Shown here one piece after another: positions 1 to 6,379 of a DNA stretch of 7,251 nucleotides; position 1 is the stretch's first letter, and the number at the start of each line of letters is the position of its first letter. The notes below the pieces were generated by a model. That model was given only the letters and a program-made list of their open reading frames with translations. It was not told the origin of the DNA and searched no databases. The translations under genes were made by a program, and so were the position numbers. Source of the DNA: JAGOBX01 sp017999075 [NCBI: Candidatus Babelota bacterium] (GTDB lineage Bacteria; JAGOBX01). The stretch lies in contig JAGOBX010000172.1 in NCBI GenBank assembly GCA_017999075.1, positions 1-7,251 on the forward strand, given 5' to 3'.

Positions 1-2
1 CT

Positions 3-65
3 ACAACATTGCTTGTAATTATTTTCAGAAAAAAAATAAGAAAAATTTTTGGATTCGACAAATAA
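3..65 (+). CDS. Possible C-terminal end of a membrane protein (partial, runs off the left edge)
   Basis: An open frame entering from the left edge reads through to a TAA at 63-65. Its last residues are LLVIIFRKKIRKIFGFDK, a hydrophobic stretch followed by a basic tail. This looks like the end of a membrane segment plus a short cytoplasmic tail. The stop falls one base before the ATG of the downstream gene at 67, as expected for an operon partner. With only about 20 codons visible, no function can be given. A competing frame ends at a TGA at 68-70, overlapping the same ATG, but it uses codons (TGT, TGG, CGA) that look less like the neighbouring genes. Confidence 0.35.
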   Translation, partial: TTLLVIIFRKKIRKIFGFDK

Positions 66-66
66 T

Positions 67-1095
67 ATGAAAACAAGATGCGTTATAATTAATAATTTAA
101 AACATACACTGCATAATCCCTTGTCAGAAGTTTATATGCAGCAAATTGTGCCTTATTCTGAAAATTCAAAACGTGCGGAAAATATTTTCAATGAAATAAG
201 CAAATTAAAAAATATTGTTATAAAAACTCCTGTTAGATGTACGAGAAAAATGCTGTTTGAAATACATTCTGCAGATTATATTAATTATATAAAACAAATT
301 AGCGGGATGGCCATTGATGAAGATGATTACAGAACTCCTTATGTTATTCCATTAAAATCAAAAAGGTCTAAATTAAGTACTTCAAAAATTGATAATGTCG
401 CTGATTATTCGATGGACGTAACTACTCCAATAGGAAAATTTACTTATCAATCAGCCGTTCATTCAGCTGATATAGCATATACAGGAGCACAAAATCTTAT
501 TAAAGGTGAAAAAATAGTGTATTCTTTATGCAGGCCGCCAGGACACCATGCAGAACAATCAAGATGCGGAGGATATTGTTATATAAACAATGCTGCTATT
601 GCTGCTTCATTTCTATCAAAGCAATCTAAGGTAACTTTGCTTGATATAGATTATCATCATGGAAACGGTTCTCAGGAAATTTTTTATAATAGAAATGACG
701 TTCAGTATATTTCAATTCATGCAAACCCGAAATATGATTATCCGTATTATACAGGTTTTTCTGATGAAACAGGCGCGGGAAAAGGAAAACGGTTCAATTT
801 AAATATACCATTAGAAAAAAATACTTCTGATAAACAATATCTGTCGGCATTGAATATTGCTCTTAATAAAATTTTAAAATTCAATCCCGGGTTTTTATTA
901 GTTTCATTAGGAGTAGATACTTACGAAAATGATCCTGTAGGAGGATTCAAACTTAGCAAAAATGTATTTCAAGAAATTGGGCAAAATATTTTTCAGCTCA
1001 ATTTGCCGACTTTAATAATTCAAGAAGGCGGATATAATACTTCAGAAATAGGGTTACTTGTGAAAAATTTTTTAAAGGGATTCGGGATTAAATAA
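67..1095 (+). CDS. Histone deacetylase superfamily zinc amidohydrolase, acetylpolyamine amidohydrolase-like
   Basis: This 342-residue protein belongs to the arginase/deacetylase fold. It probably hydrolyses acetyl-amide groups from small amines such as acetylpolyamines, in the cytoplasm. In order it shows RPPGHHA with the catalytic pair H160/H161, the GGYCYINNAA block, DIDYHHGNG with zinc ligands D195 and H197, LGVDTYENDP with zinc ligand D284, and EGGY with catalytic Y323. Length, order and even the numbering D195/H197/D284/Y323 match what I recall of Mycoplana ramosa acetylpolyamine amidohydrolase (341 residues). Residues 75-115 would hold the family's insert loop, which shapes the substrate tunnel. 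I chose the ATG at 67 over an in-frame TTG at 49 because it fits this alignment and sits right after the end of the upstream frame. The ribosome-binding site is weak. The exact substrate (polyamine, other acylated amine, or protein lysine) is inferred. The gene converges with the minus-strand run. Confidence 0.9.
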   Translation: MKTRCVIINNLKHTLHNPLSEVYMQQIVPYSENSKRAENIFNEISKLKNIVIKTPVRCTRKMLFEIHSADYINYIKQISGMAIDEDDYRTPYVIPLKSKRSKLSTSKIDNVADYSMDVTTPIGKFTYQSAVHSADIAYTGAQNLIKGEKIVYSLCRPPGHHAEQSRCGGYCYINNAAIAASFLSKQSKVTLLDIDYHHGNGSQEIFYNRNDVQYISIHANPKYDYPYYTGFSDETGAGKGKRFNLNIPLEKNTSDKQYLSALNIALNKILKFNPGFLLVSLGVDTYENDPVGGFKLSKNVFQEIGQNIFQLNLPTLIIQEGGYNTSEIGLLVKNFLKGFGIK

Positions 1096-1096
1096 A

Positions 1097-1112
1097 AATT
1101 CAATTATGAATT
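1097..1112 (-). terminator. Weak terminator candidate for the minus-strand run
   Basis: In the gap between the converging genes, AATTCA and TGAATT form a 6-bp stem with a 4-base loop. Read on the minus strand, the stem is followed directly by a T-rich stretch (TTTATTT), as in intrinsic terminators. It lies about 60 bases after the last minus-strand stop. The stem has only one G-C pair, so it would be weak. A second A/T stem at 1135-1149 (AAAATT/AATTTT, loop CCA) is equally poor. On the plus strand the 1097-1112 hairpin has no T tract. Confidence 0.25.
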
Positions 1113-1170
1113 AGAGTAAAGTTTTCAAATAGAGAAAATTCCAAATTTTAGAATTGTCAGATAGCTTGCC

Positions 1171-1740
1171 TCAAATACGCCAAATTGTCAATAGGGTGAA
1201 TTTTAATATCATCATAAATGAAAAAAAAACGATGAAAGTTTTAATTTTTTTTGAAAATAATAAATCGCCGCTGAGTTCGTTTAATTGAACTGATACAAAC
1301 CACAAAGATAGATATTGAATTAGAAAATCTATAAGAGGTATGCAGCCTATAATCGAAAAAATATAAGGGAAAATAATTGCTGAAACTGATTCTTCACGAT
1401 AATTATTTTTTAATTTTAACATGGCATAAAAATATAGAAATGAAAATAAAAGTATTTCGAAAAGTAATGATCGGAAAGATAAATATAACGCTGCTTCTCT
1501 TATTGTATTATAATAAACAGTGTGCGGGAATATTTTATAATATATGAAATAATAACTTTCCAATTTATCATTTGCCAAGATTAAATAATATTTTATAAAT
1601 ATTTTTGCCAGGCATGAAAAGAAAGCAATTATAAAGAGAAATTTCAGTTTTAATTCATAATAATAAATTGGATATATAAATCCGTAAATAAATTTTTTTA
1701 AATAATGAAAACAAAAGGAAATGATATTTTTTAACGGCAT
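1171..1740 (-). CDS. Small multi-pass membrane protein of unknown function (possibly Yip1-like)
   Basis: I do not recognise this 189-residue protein with certainty. It is very hydrophobic and rich in Phe, Tyr, Ile and Leu. Likely membrane segments lie near residues 33-53, 90-109, 119-151 (long enough for two passes, with IGCIP in the middle) and 166-187, giving four or five passes. A basic, aromatic N-terminus precedes them. The arrangement loosely recalls bacterial Yip1-domain proteins, but no diagnostic motif decides this. The start is an ATG only 3 bases after the stop of the nucleotide-sugar dehydratase gene. It has no clear Shine-Dalgarno, so translation may be coupled. It is the last gene of the minus-strand run, and its position suggests a role at the inner membrane alongside the dehydratase; that role is inference. 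Confidence 0.7.
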   Translation of the reverse strand: MPLKNIISFCFHYLKKFIYGFIYPIYYYELKLKFLFIIAFFSCLAKIFIKYYLILANDKLESYYFIYYKIFPHTVYYNTIREAALYLSFRSLLFEILLFSFLYFYAMLKLKNNYREESVSAIIFPYIFSIIGCIPLIDFLIQYLSLWFVSVQLNELSGDLLFSKKIKTFIVFFSFMMILKFTLLTIWRI

Positions 1741-1743
1741 AAA

Positions 1744-3183
1744 TTAAATCTTATAGTTATGTAAATATTCAGGAAGCAGTTCAATAATAATTTTTTTTAA
1801 TTTTAAATTAATTTCATCGCAAGAAATTATCAGTTTTTTTATTTCGGTTATTTTTTTTATAAGGAGTTTAGAATTAAAAAGTTCAGGATGAGCTATGAAT
1901 ATTTTTTCGAGTTTTGTTGAAGAAACTTTATCTGAAGACGTAAGAAGTTCTTCATAGAGTTTTTCTCCAGGTCTTAAACCTGTGTACGTTATTTTTATGT
2001 CTTTATTAGGTTTTAATCCGGCAAGGATTATAAGGTTTGTGGCAAGTTCTGTTATATTTATCTGTTTTCCCATATCAAGAACAAATATTTCTCTTCCGCC
2101 GCTTATTTTTAAAGAATTCAATATCAAAGAAACAGCTTCTGTTATTGTCATGAAATATCTGTATATATCCGGATGAGTTATAGTTATAGGCCCTCCATTT
2201 TTTATCTGGTTGATGAATAAAGGAACGACGCTTCCGCGACTTGCCAAAACATTTCCGAATCTGACTGCACTGAATTTTGTCCTATTTGTTCTTTTTAAAG
2301 AATATAAAAGAAGTAATTTTTCAGCTATGCGTTTTGTCGCGCCCATTATACTTGTAGGATTAACAGCTTTGTCGGAAGAAATTAAAATACAGTATTCGGA
2401 ATGAAATAAATTTGCTAATTTGAAAATATTTTCGCTGCCAATCACATTTACGCGGACAGCTTCGGAAATATTGAATTCCATTAAAGGCACGTGTTTATAA
2501 GCGGCAGCGTGAATTATTATATCTGGTTTGTATTTTTTAAAAATACAGATTAATCTGTTATAATTCGAAATGTCGCAAATTAAATATGTTTTTTTACAAA
2601 CATTATTTTTTATTGACTGTTCAAGATAATATAATTCAGATTCATTCTGGTCAAGGATAATAAGGTTATTTAGTTTTAATAAAGCAAGCTGCCGGCAAAG
2701 TTCAGAACCTATAGAACCGGCACCGCCTGTAACTAATACTGTTTTATTTCTAAATAATTTATTTAAATTAGCAATATCAAGCTTAACAGATTCTCGTCCG
2801 AGAAGATCTTCCGGCAAAATTTCTCTGATTTGATTGAATTTTACATCTCCACTAATGATTTCAATAATTCCGGGAACTATTCTAAAATCAATTTTATGTT
2901 TATTGCATTTGTTTATTATTTTTCTTATTAATTCTCCTTCAGCGCTCGGTATTGCAATTAATACAACGTTAACTTTGAAACTTTTTATAATTCTGTCAAT
3001 GTCATTGATTTTTCCTAAAATGTCATGAGATTTATATTTTGTATTTATTTTTTTTTTGTCGTCATCTAAAAAACCTACTATTGAATAATTTATTTCAGGA
3101 TGTTTTAGAATTTCATCGCATACCATTTTTCCGGCAACTCCGGCGCCAACGATAATCACGTTTTGTTTACATAGGTTTTTCAT
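1744..3183 (-). CDS. FlaA1/CapD/WbpM-family nucleotide-sugar 4,6-dehydratase, short form without membrane segments
   Basis: The product has 479 residues and two Rossmann domains. The N-terminal one (about 7-110) opens with GAGVAG at 13-18. The second (about 147-430) is the extended-SDR polysaccharide biosynthesis domain, with TGGAGSIGSE at 152-161 binding NAD(P), HAAAYKHVPLME at 225-236, SSDKAVNPTSIMGATKR at 269-285, RFGNVLASRGS at 308-318 and TGLRPGEKLYEEL at 401-413. The catalytic Tyr of ordinary SDRs is Met280, with K284 kept. This is the altered triad of WbpM/PglF-type dehydratases, which convert UDP-GlcNAc to its 4-keto-6-deoxy form for surface polysaccharide or glycan synthesis. Those enzymes usually carry about four N-terminal membrane helices and exceed 580 residues. 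Here they are missing, and a membrane protein follows 3 bases downstream. The ATG start has GGAG 12 bases upstream. The exact sugar product is inferred. Confidence 0.9.
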   Translation of the reverse strand: MKNLCKQNVIIVGAGVAGKMVCDEILKHPEINYSIVGFLDDDKKKINTKYKSHDILGKINDIDRIIKSFKVNVVLIAIPSAEGELIRKIINKCNKHKIDFRIVPGIIEIISGDVKFNQIREILPEDLLGRESVKLDIANLNKLFRNKTVLVTGGAGSIGSELCRQLALLKLNNLIILDQNESELYYLEQSIKNNVCKKTYLICDISNYNRLICIFKKYKPDIIIHAAAYKHVPLMEFNISEAVRVNVIGSENIFKLANLFHSEYCILISSDKAVNPTSIMGATKRIAEKLLLLYSLKRTNRTKFSAVRFGNVLASRGSVVPLFINQIKNGGPITITHPDIYRYFMTITEAVSLILNSLKISGGREIFVLDMGKQINITELATNLIILAGLKPNKDIKITYTGLRPGEKLYEELLTSSDKVSSTKLEKIFIAHPELFNSKLLIKKITEIKKLIISCDEINLKLKKIIIELLPEYLHNYKI

Positions 3184-3195
3184 TTGAAAAATGCG

Positions 3196-3200
3196 CTCCG
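3196..3200 (-). promoter_or_regulatory. Ribosome-binding site of the nucleotide-sugar dehydratase gene
   Basis: On the minus strand CGGAG lies 12 bases before the ATG at 3183, in the 28-base gap after the HD-GYP gene. The spacing is longer than ideal, but no better start codon lies nearer. Confidence 0.45.
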
Positions 3201-3211
3201 AAAATATTTAT

Positions 3212-4261
3212 TTAAAATTTTTTTACTTTGAATTTTTCTTCAAGTTTAAAAAAAGCATCCACTACATCTGGTGAGAAATGCTTTCCTTTTTGTGAAGATA
3301 TGTATCTAATAGCTTCTTTATGTGCCATTTTATCTTTATAAACTCTTTTGCTTGTTATAGCATCGTAAACATCAGATAATGCTACAATACAAGCGCTTAT
3401 AGGTATTTCTGTTCCTTTTAATCCTAAATGATATCCTGTGCCATCCCATTTTTCGTGATGAAAATAAGCTATTTCTATAGCCAGGTCAATAATATGATAG
3501 GATGAAATATTTTTTTTACATTGTTCAAGCATCCTTCCTCCATTAATAGTGTGGAGCTTTATGAATTCAAATTCTTCTCCAGTTAATTTATCCGGTTTTA
3601 ACAGAATCGCGTCTCTTACGCATATTTTTCCGATATCGTGAAGAGCGCTTGCCAATGAAATATTTTCAATGAATTCAGGAGTAATAATATACTGATAGTT
3701 TGGATTGTAACTTAATTCTTCAGAAATTATTTTTGAAAAATAACTTATATTTTCAAGATGGGGGCCTGCATCGTTATCCCGGGTTTCAACTAAGGAAGCT
3801 AACGTATATATCAAAGCAAAATGAGTTTCGGATAATTCTTTGTTTTTGTTTTCAATTATACATTCAAGCTTGGCGTTATATTGAGACAAACTTTTGGAAT
3901 ATTGAAGATATTTTAAATGGTTTTTTACTCTGTAATAAAAATCTTTTTTATCTATAGGCTTAACAATATATTCTGCAGCACCAAGTTTAAAACAATTTAC
4001 TTTTGCATTTGTGTCGTCAATTGAAGTAACTATCAATACAGGAATTTTTGATGTATTAATCATTTTGAGAATATTTATACCATCGCCCGAGTTAAATGCA
4101 ATGTCAAGAATAATTAAATCAGGATTACCGCTGAGTAATGTTTTTTTTATATTTTCCAGATTCGAATTGAAAATAGTTATGTTTCCTGAATTTTCAGAAA
4201 CAATATTCTGAATTTGCTCGGCATCATCGATATTATCATCAATTATTATTATTTTATACAT
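3212..4261 (-). CDS. Response regulator: receiver domain fused to an HD-GYP-type phosphodiesterase domain (GYH variant)
   Basis: This 349-residue RpfG-like protein should hydrolyse cyclic di-GMP under control of a histidine kinase not present in this window. The receiver domain (about 2-120) has the acidic pair D8/D9, phospho-acceptor D53, T79 and K101. A helical linker (about 120-150) leads to the HD-GYP domain (about 150-340). Visible metal-site residues are H168, H208-D209 (HDIGK, with K212), H237, H268-H269 (HHEKWDG) and D297. The signature GYP reads G-Y-H at 276-278, and the usual Arg before the IVA motif is Cys291. D164 stands four residues before H168, a position that is Glu in trimetal members. 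I chose the ATG at 4259-4261, which directly precedes the KIIIIDDN strand. An in-frame TTG at 4294 would add 11 residues. Neither has a clear Shine-Dalgarno. The gene lies about 40 bases after the beta-barrel gene. Confidence 0.9.
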   Translation of the reverse strand: MYKIIIIDDNIDDAEQIQNIVSENSGNITIFNSNLENIKKTLLSGNPDLIILDIAFNSGDGINILKMINTSKIPVLIVTSIDDTNAKVNCFKLGAAEYIVKPIDKKDFYYRVKNHLKYLQYSKSLSQYNAKLECIIENKNKELSETHFALIYTLASLVETRDNDAGPHLENISYFSKIISEELSYNPNYQYIITPEFIENISLASALHDIGKICVRDAILLKPDKLTGEEFEFIKLHTINGGRMLEQCKKNISSYHIIDLAIEIAYFHHEKWDGTGYHLGLKGTEIPISACIVALSDVYDAITSKRVYKDKMAHKEAIRYISSQKGKHFSPDVVDAFFKLEEKFKVKKF

Positions 4262-4300
4262 TGTTTTTTTATCTAAAAGAACAGATGAAAACAATTATTT

Positions 4301-5458
4301 TTAAAATGACGCTGATAATTTTGTATAAATATCATAACCGTCATAACTTGAAACAATTTCAGGGGAAACTTTTTTTGTAAAATAACGGATTCCTGTAGAT
4401 AAATTGAATTTTATTTTTTTATAAGAAAAAAGATAATTGTGTTCGGCATTATAATCAAGAAGTTTATCTACAGGATAAATATCAGTTAAATCCGAATAAT
4501 TTTTTCTTGAAAATTTTGATGTAAAATTAATGTTTTGATATTCGTTGAACTTATAAGTTAATTTTATTTTAAATTCTGAAAGTTCGTAATATCTATTATC
4601 ATATGACAATGTTGCCGAAGTATCATATTCAAGTATATAATTTTCGCATATATCGAAATTATAATTCATGAATAAATATAGTTTTTTTGTAAGTGAAGTG
4701 TTTATACTGAAATTAAATAATGTTTTAGTAACATCTTCTGCAGAAACATAATTTTTTCTCTGGACAATAAATTCTGAGGTTCCTTCTACCTTATCAGATA
4801 AATTTCCTTTAAATCCGGCAGACAATGAATATTCTTTATTGTCCTGTAAATCTTCAAAATCATAAACAATGTCAGTGTAAATAGTTTTGAAAATCAGACT
4901 GGTTTTCCCGTAAAAATTGTTTGAAAATATTATTGAAACTGATTTTTCTTTTCTGTCAGAATACATTATTTTTTTGTAATCCAAATCTTTGTAATTAAAA
5001 TTCATTTCTATTTCAGAGTTATTGAAAATATTTTTTGAAAATCCTGTATGAAATCCGCGCATATAATAATCTGTTTTCATATTAGATATTCCCACTTCAA
5101 AATCTTCATAATTTTTATTGAAAATTCCTCCTGCAAAAATATTGATTTGATTTGAAATGTATTTTATTTTTGGTGAAATATTAATAATTTTGTAATCATC
5201 AAATTCTTCATTAAATTCTTTAGAGAATTGTACAGGGTTATTAAAAATAATGTTTGAATCAGTATAATTTAATGAAATATTTAATCCATAAGATAAAGAG
5301 GTTATAGATTTTTTTGAATTTGAATGCTCATAATTTGAAGAATTTTTATAAGATAAATCAACTGATTTTGCTGATATATCAATTTCTCCAGAATATATTT
5401 TTGGAATATATATTAGAATAATAAAAAGTATTGTGATAATAGTTGAAATTTTTTTCAT
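4301..5458 (-). CDS. Putative outer-membrane beta-barrel protein, family not recognised
   Basis: This 385-residue protein starts with a classical signal peptide: KK at 2-3, a hydrophobic core to about residue 19, and likely cleavage near S23/G24. From about residue 50 onward it shows repeated short stretches of alternating hydrophobic and polar residues, rich in Tyr, Phe, Asn, Ser and Lys, separated by charged turns. It ends in Phe (SASF), the usual outer-membrane insertion signal. This points to a barrel with some 14-18 strands, a rough estimate. There is one Cys, no lipobox and no obvious enzymatic motif. The ATG has a good Shine-Dalgarno (GAGGA, 7 bases upstream). It lies between metF and a c-di-GMP regulator with a sugar dehydratase gene behind it, so a role in exopolysaccharide export or at the cell surface is plausible, but that is inference. 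It could also be an unrelated porin-like protein. Confidence 0.75.
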   Translation of the reverse strand: MKKISTIITILFIILIYIPKIYSGEIDISAKSVDLSYKNSSNYEHSNSKKSITSLSYGLNISLNYTDSNIIFNNPVQFSKEFNEEFDDYKIINISPKIKYISNQINIFAGGIFNKNYEDFEVGISNMKTDYYMRGFHTGFSKNIFNNSEIEMNFNYKDLDYKKIMYSDRKEKSVSIIFSNNFYGKTSLIFKTIYTDIVYDFEDLQDNKEYSLSAGFKGNLSDKVEGTSEFIVQRKNYVSAEDVTKTLFNFSINTSLTKKLYLFMNYNFDICENYILEYDTSATLSYDNRYYELSEFKIKLTYKFNEYQNINFTSKFSRKNYSDLTDIYPVDKLLDYNAEHNYLFSYKKIKFNLSTGIRYFTKKVSPEIVSSYDGYDIYTKLSASF

Positions 5459-5465
5459 GATATTT

Positions 5466-5470
5466 TCCTC
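5466..5470 (-). promoter_or_regulatory. Ribosome-binding site of the beta-barrel gene
   Basis: GAGGA on the minus strand lies 7 bases before the ATG at 5458. It is one of the clearest Shine-Dalgarno sites in the window and fixes the start of the beta-barrel gene. Confidence 0.7.
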
Positions 5471-5481
5471 TTTTATTTTAT

Positions 5482-5502
5482 AAGCCGATAGTAGCTCGAC
5501 TT
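5482..5502 (-). other. Hairpin in the gap between metF and the beta-barrel gene
   Basis: On the minus strand AAGTCGA and TCGGCTT pair over 7 bp, with one G-U wobble and a 7-base loop. It sits between the metF stop (5510) and the Shine-Dalgarno of the beta-barrel gene. An A-rich rather than T-rich stretch follows, so it is not a normal intrinsic terminator. It is notably richer in G+C than its surroundings. It could protect a processed mRNA end or tune expression of the barrel gene relative to metF; this function is inferred. Confidence 0.35.
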
Positions 5503-5509
5503 TATAATT

Positions 5510-6379
5510 TTAAATTTTTGATAAAATATCCGGGATTAATTCTTCTGAATTTATAGCCATAATATGAACTCCGTCAAGTATTTTTTTTATTTCACGTATG
5601 TTTTCTGCGCATATTTTAATTCCTTCATTCAACTGGTTTTCAGATTTTGTTATACGTTCTATTATGCTTTCTGGAATTGTTACACCAGGAATTTTTTTCA
5701 TGAATTCGATCATTTTTAATGATTTTAAAAGAAAAACTCCTCCAATTATTTTTATATTGTTTCTTAATCCATTTTGTTCAAGATAATTTACAAGATTTTT
5801 AAAAGGCTGCATATCAAAAGCTACTTGTGTTTGAAAAAAATAAGCGCCTGCTTCAATTTTTTTTTTCATAGGTATCATTTGAAGCTCTATAGGTTCAACT
5901 GTGGGATTTACAACTGCGCCTATACAGAAATCAGTTGAACCGTCAAGATTATTTCCTGACATGTCTCTTCCGGAATTGAGTCCTGATGCAGCATGAATTA
6001 ATTGGGTTGAATCTAAATCGTATACTGGTTTAGCATCAGGGTGATCTCCATTTTTAGGATGGTCACCACTTAAAATTAAAAGATTTTTTATATTTAAAAC
6101 AGAAGCCGCCAATAAATCGGATTGAAGTGTAAGCCGATTTCTGTCTCTGCATGTTATTTGATAAATTGGTTCTATTCCGGAATCAAGCAATATCTTTGAT
6201 ACGCCCAAAGCACCAAGGCGCATACAAGCTCTTTGATTATCAGTAACATTTACCCCATCAACATAACTTGTTAAAATTTCTGCTTTTTTTTTAAGATTGG
6301 AAACATTTACTCCTTTTGGAGGAAATATTTCTGCTGTAATAATAAACTTTTTAGTTTTATACAATTCATTTAGCTTCAA
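5510..6379 (-). CDS. metF: Methylenetetrahydrofolate reductase, large subunit MetF
   Basis: This 289-residue TIM-barrel flavoprotein reduces 5,10-methylene-tetrahydrofolate to 5-methyl-tetrahydrofolate, supplying methyl groups for methionine or, in acetogenic metabolism, acetyl-CoA. Visible family marks are EIFPPKG with the likely catalytic E17, DGVNVTDN at 41-48, LSGDHP with D106 (the flavin/folate Asp position), YFFQTQ with Q183, and the closing GVHIMAI at 270-276. The last is typical of the MetVF-type enzymes. The length is normal for this compact form. The start is a TTG: its first three bases overlap the metV TGA as TTGA, AAGGTG stands 5 bases upstream, and the first internal Met is at residue 53, so no better start exists. 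Overlap with metV implies coupled translation and a MetVF complex. An A10 run encodes part of K172-K174/I175. Confidence 0.95.
   Translation of the reverse strand: MKLNELYKTKKFIITAEIFPPKGVNVSNLKKKAEILTSYVDGVNVTDNQRACMRLGALGVSKILLDSGIEPIYQITCRDRNRLTLQSDLLAASVLNIKNLLILSGDHPKNGDHPDAKPVYDLDSTQLIHAASGLNSGRDMSGNNLDGSTDFCIGAVVNPTVEPIELQMIPMKKKIEAGAYFFQTQVAFDMQPFKNLVNYLEQNGLRNNIKIIGGVFLLKSLKMIEFMKKIPGVTIPESIIERITKSENQLNEGIKICAENIREIKKILDGVHIMAINSEELIPDILSKI

Noticed and set aside
49-66. TTG start at 49 for the deacetylase gene
   Set aside because: The ATG at 67 fits the family alignment and length better and follows the end of an upstream frame. The extra six residues match nothing.
1135-1149. AAAATT/AATTTT stem as a terminator of the deacetylase gene
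   Set aside because: It is an A/T-only stem with a 3-base loop and no following T run on the plus strand, so it is too weak to call.
1982-3028. Three plus-strand open frames of 64 codons (1982-2176, 2210-2404, 2834-3028)
   Set aside because: They lie antisense within the well-supported dehydratase gene and show no motif or ribosome-binding site.
3700-4211. Plus-strand open frames at 3700-3957 and 4011-4211
   Set aside because: They are antisense to the conserved HD-GYP/receiver gene, and their translations look like shadows of it.
4262-4294. TTG start at 4294 for the HD-GYP regulator
   Set aside because: It has no Shine-Dalgarno and adds 11 residues ahead of the receiver domain's first strand. 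The ATG at 4261 is more usual, although its own ribosome-binding site is also unclear.
5598-5786. Plus-strand open frame of 62 codons
   Set aside because: It is antisense to metF and has no protein-like features beyond mirrored hydrophobicity.
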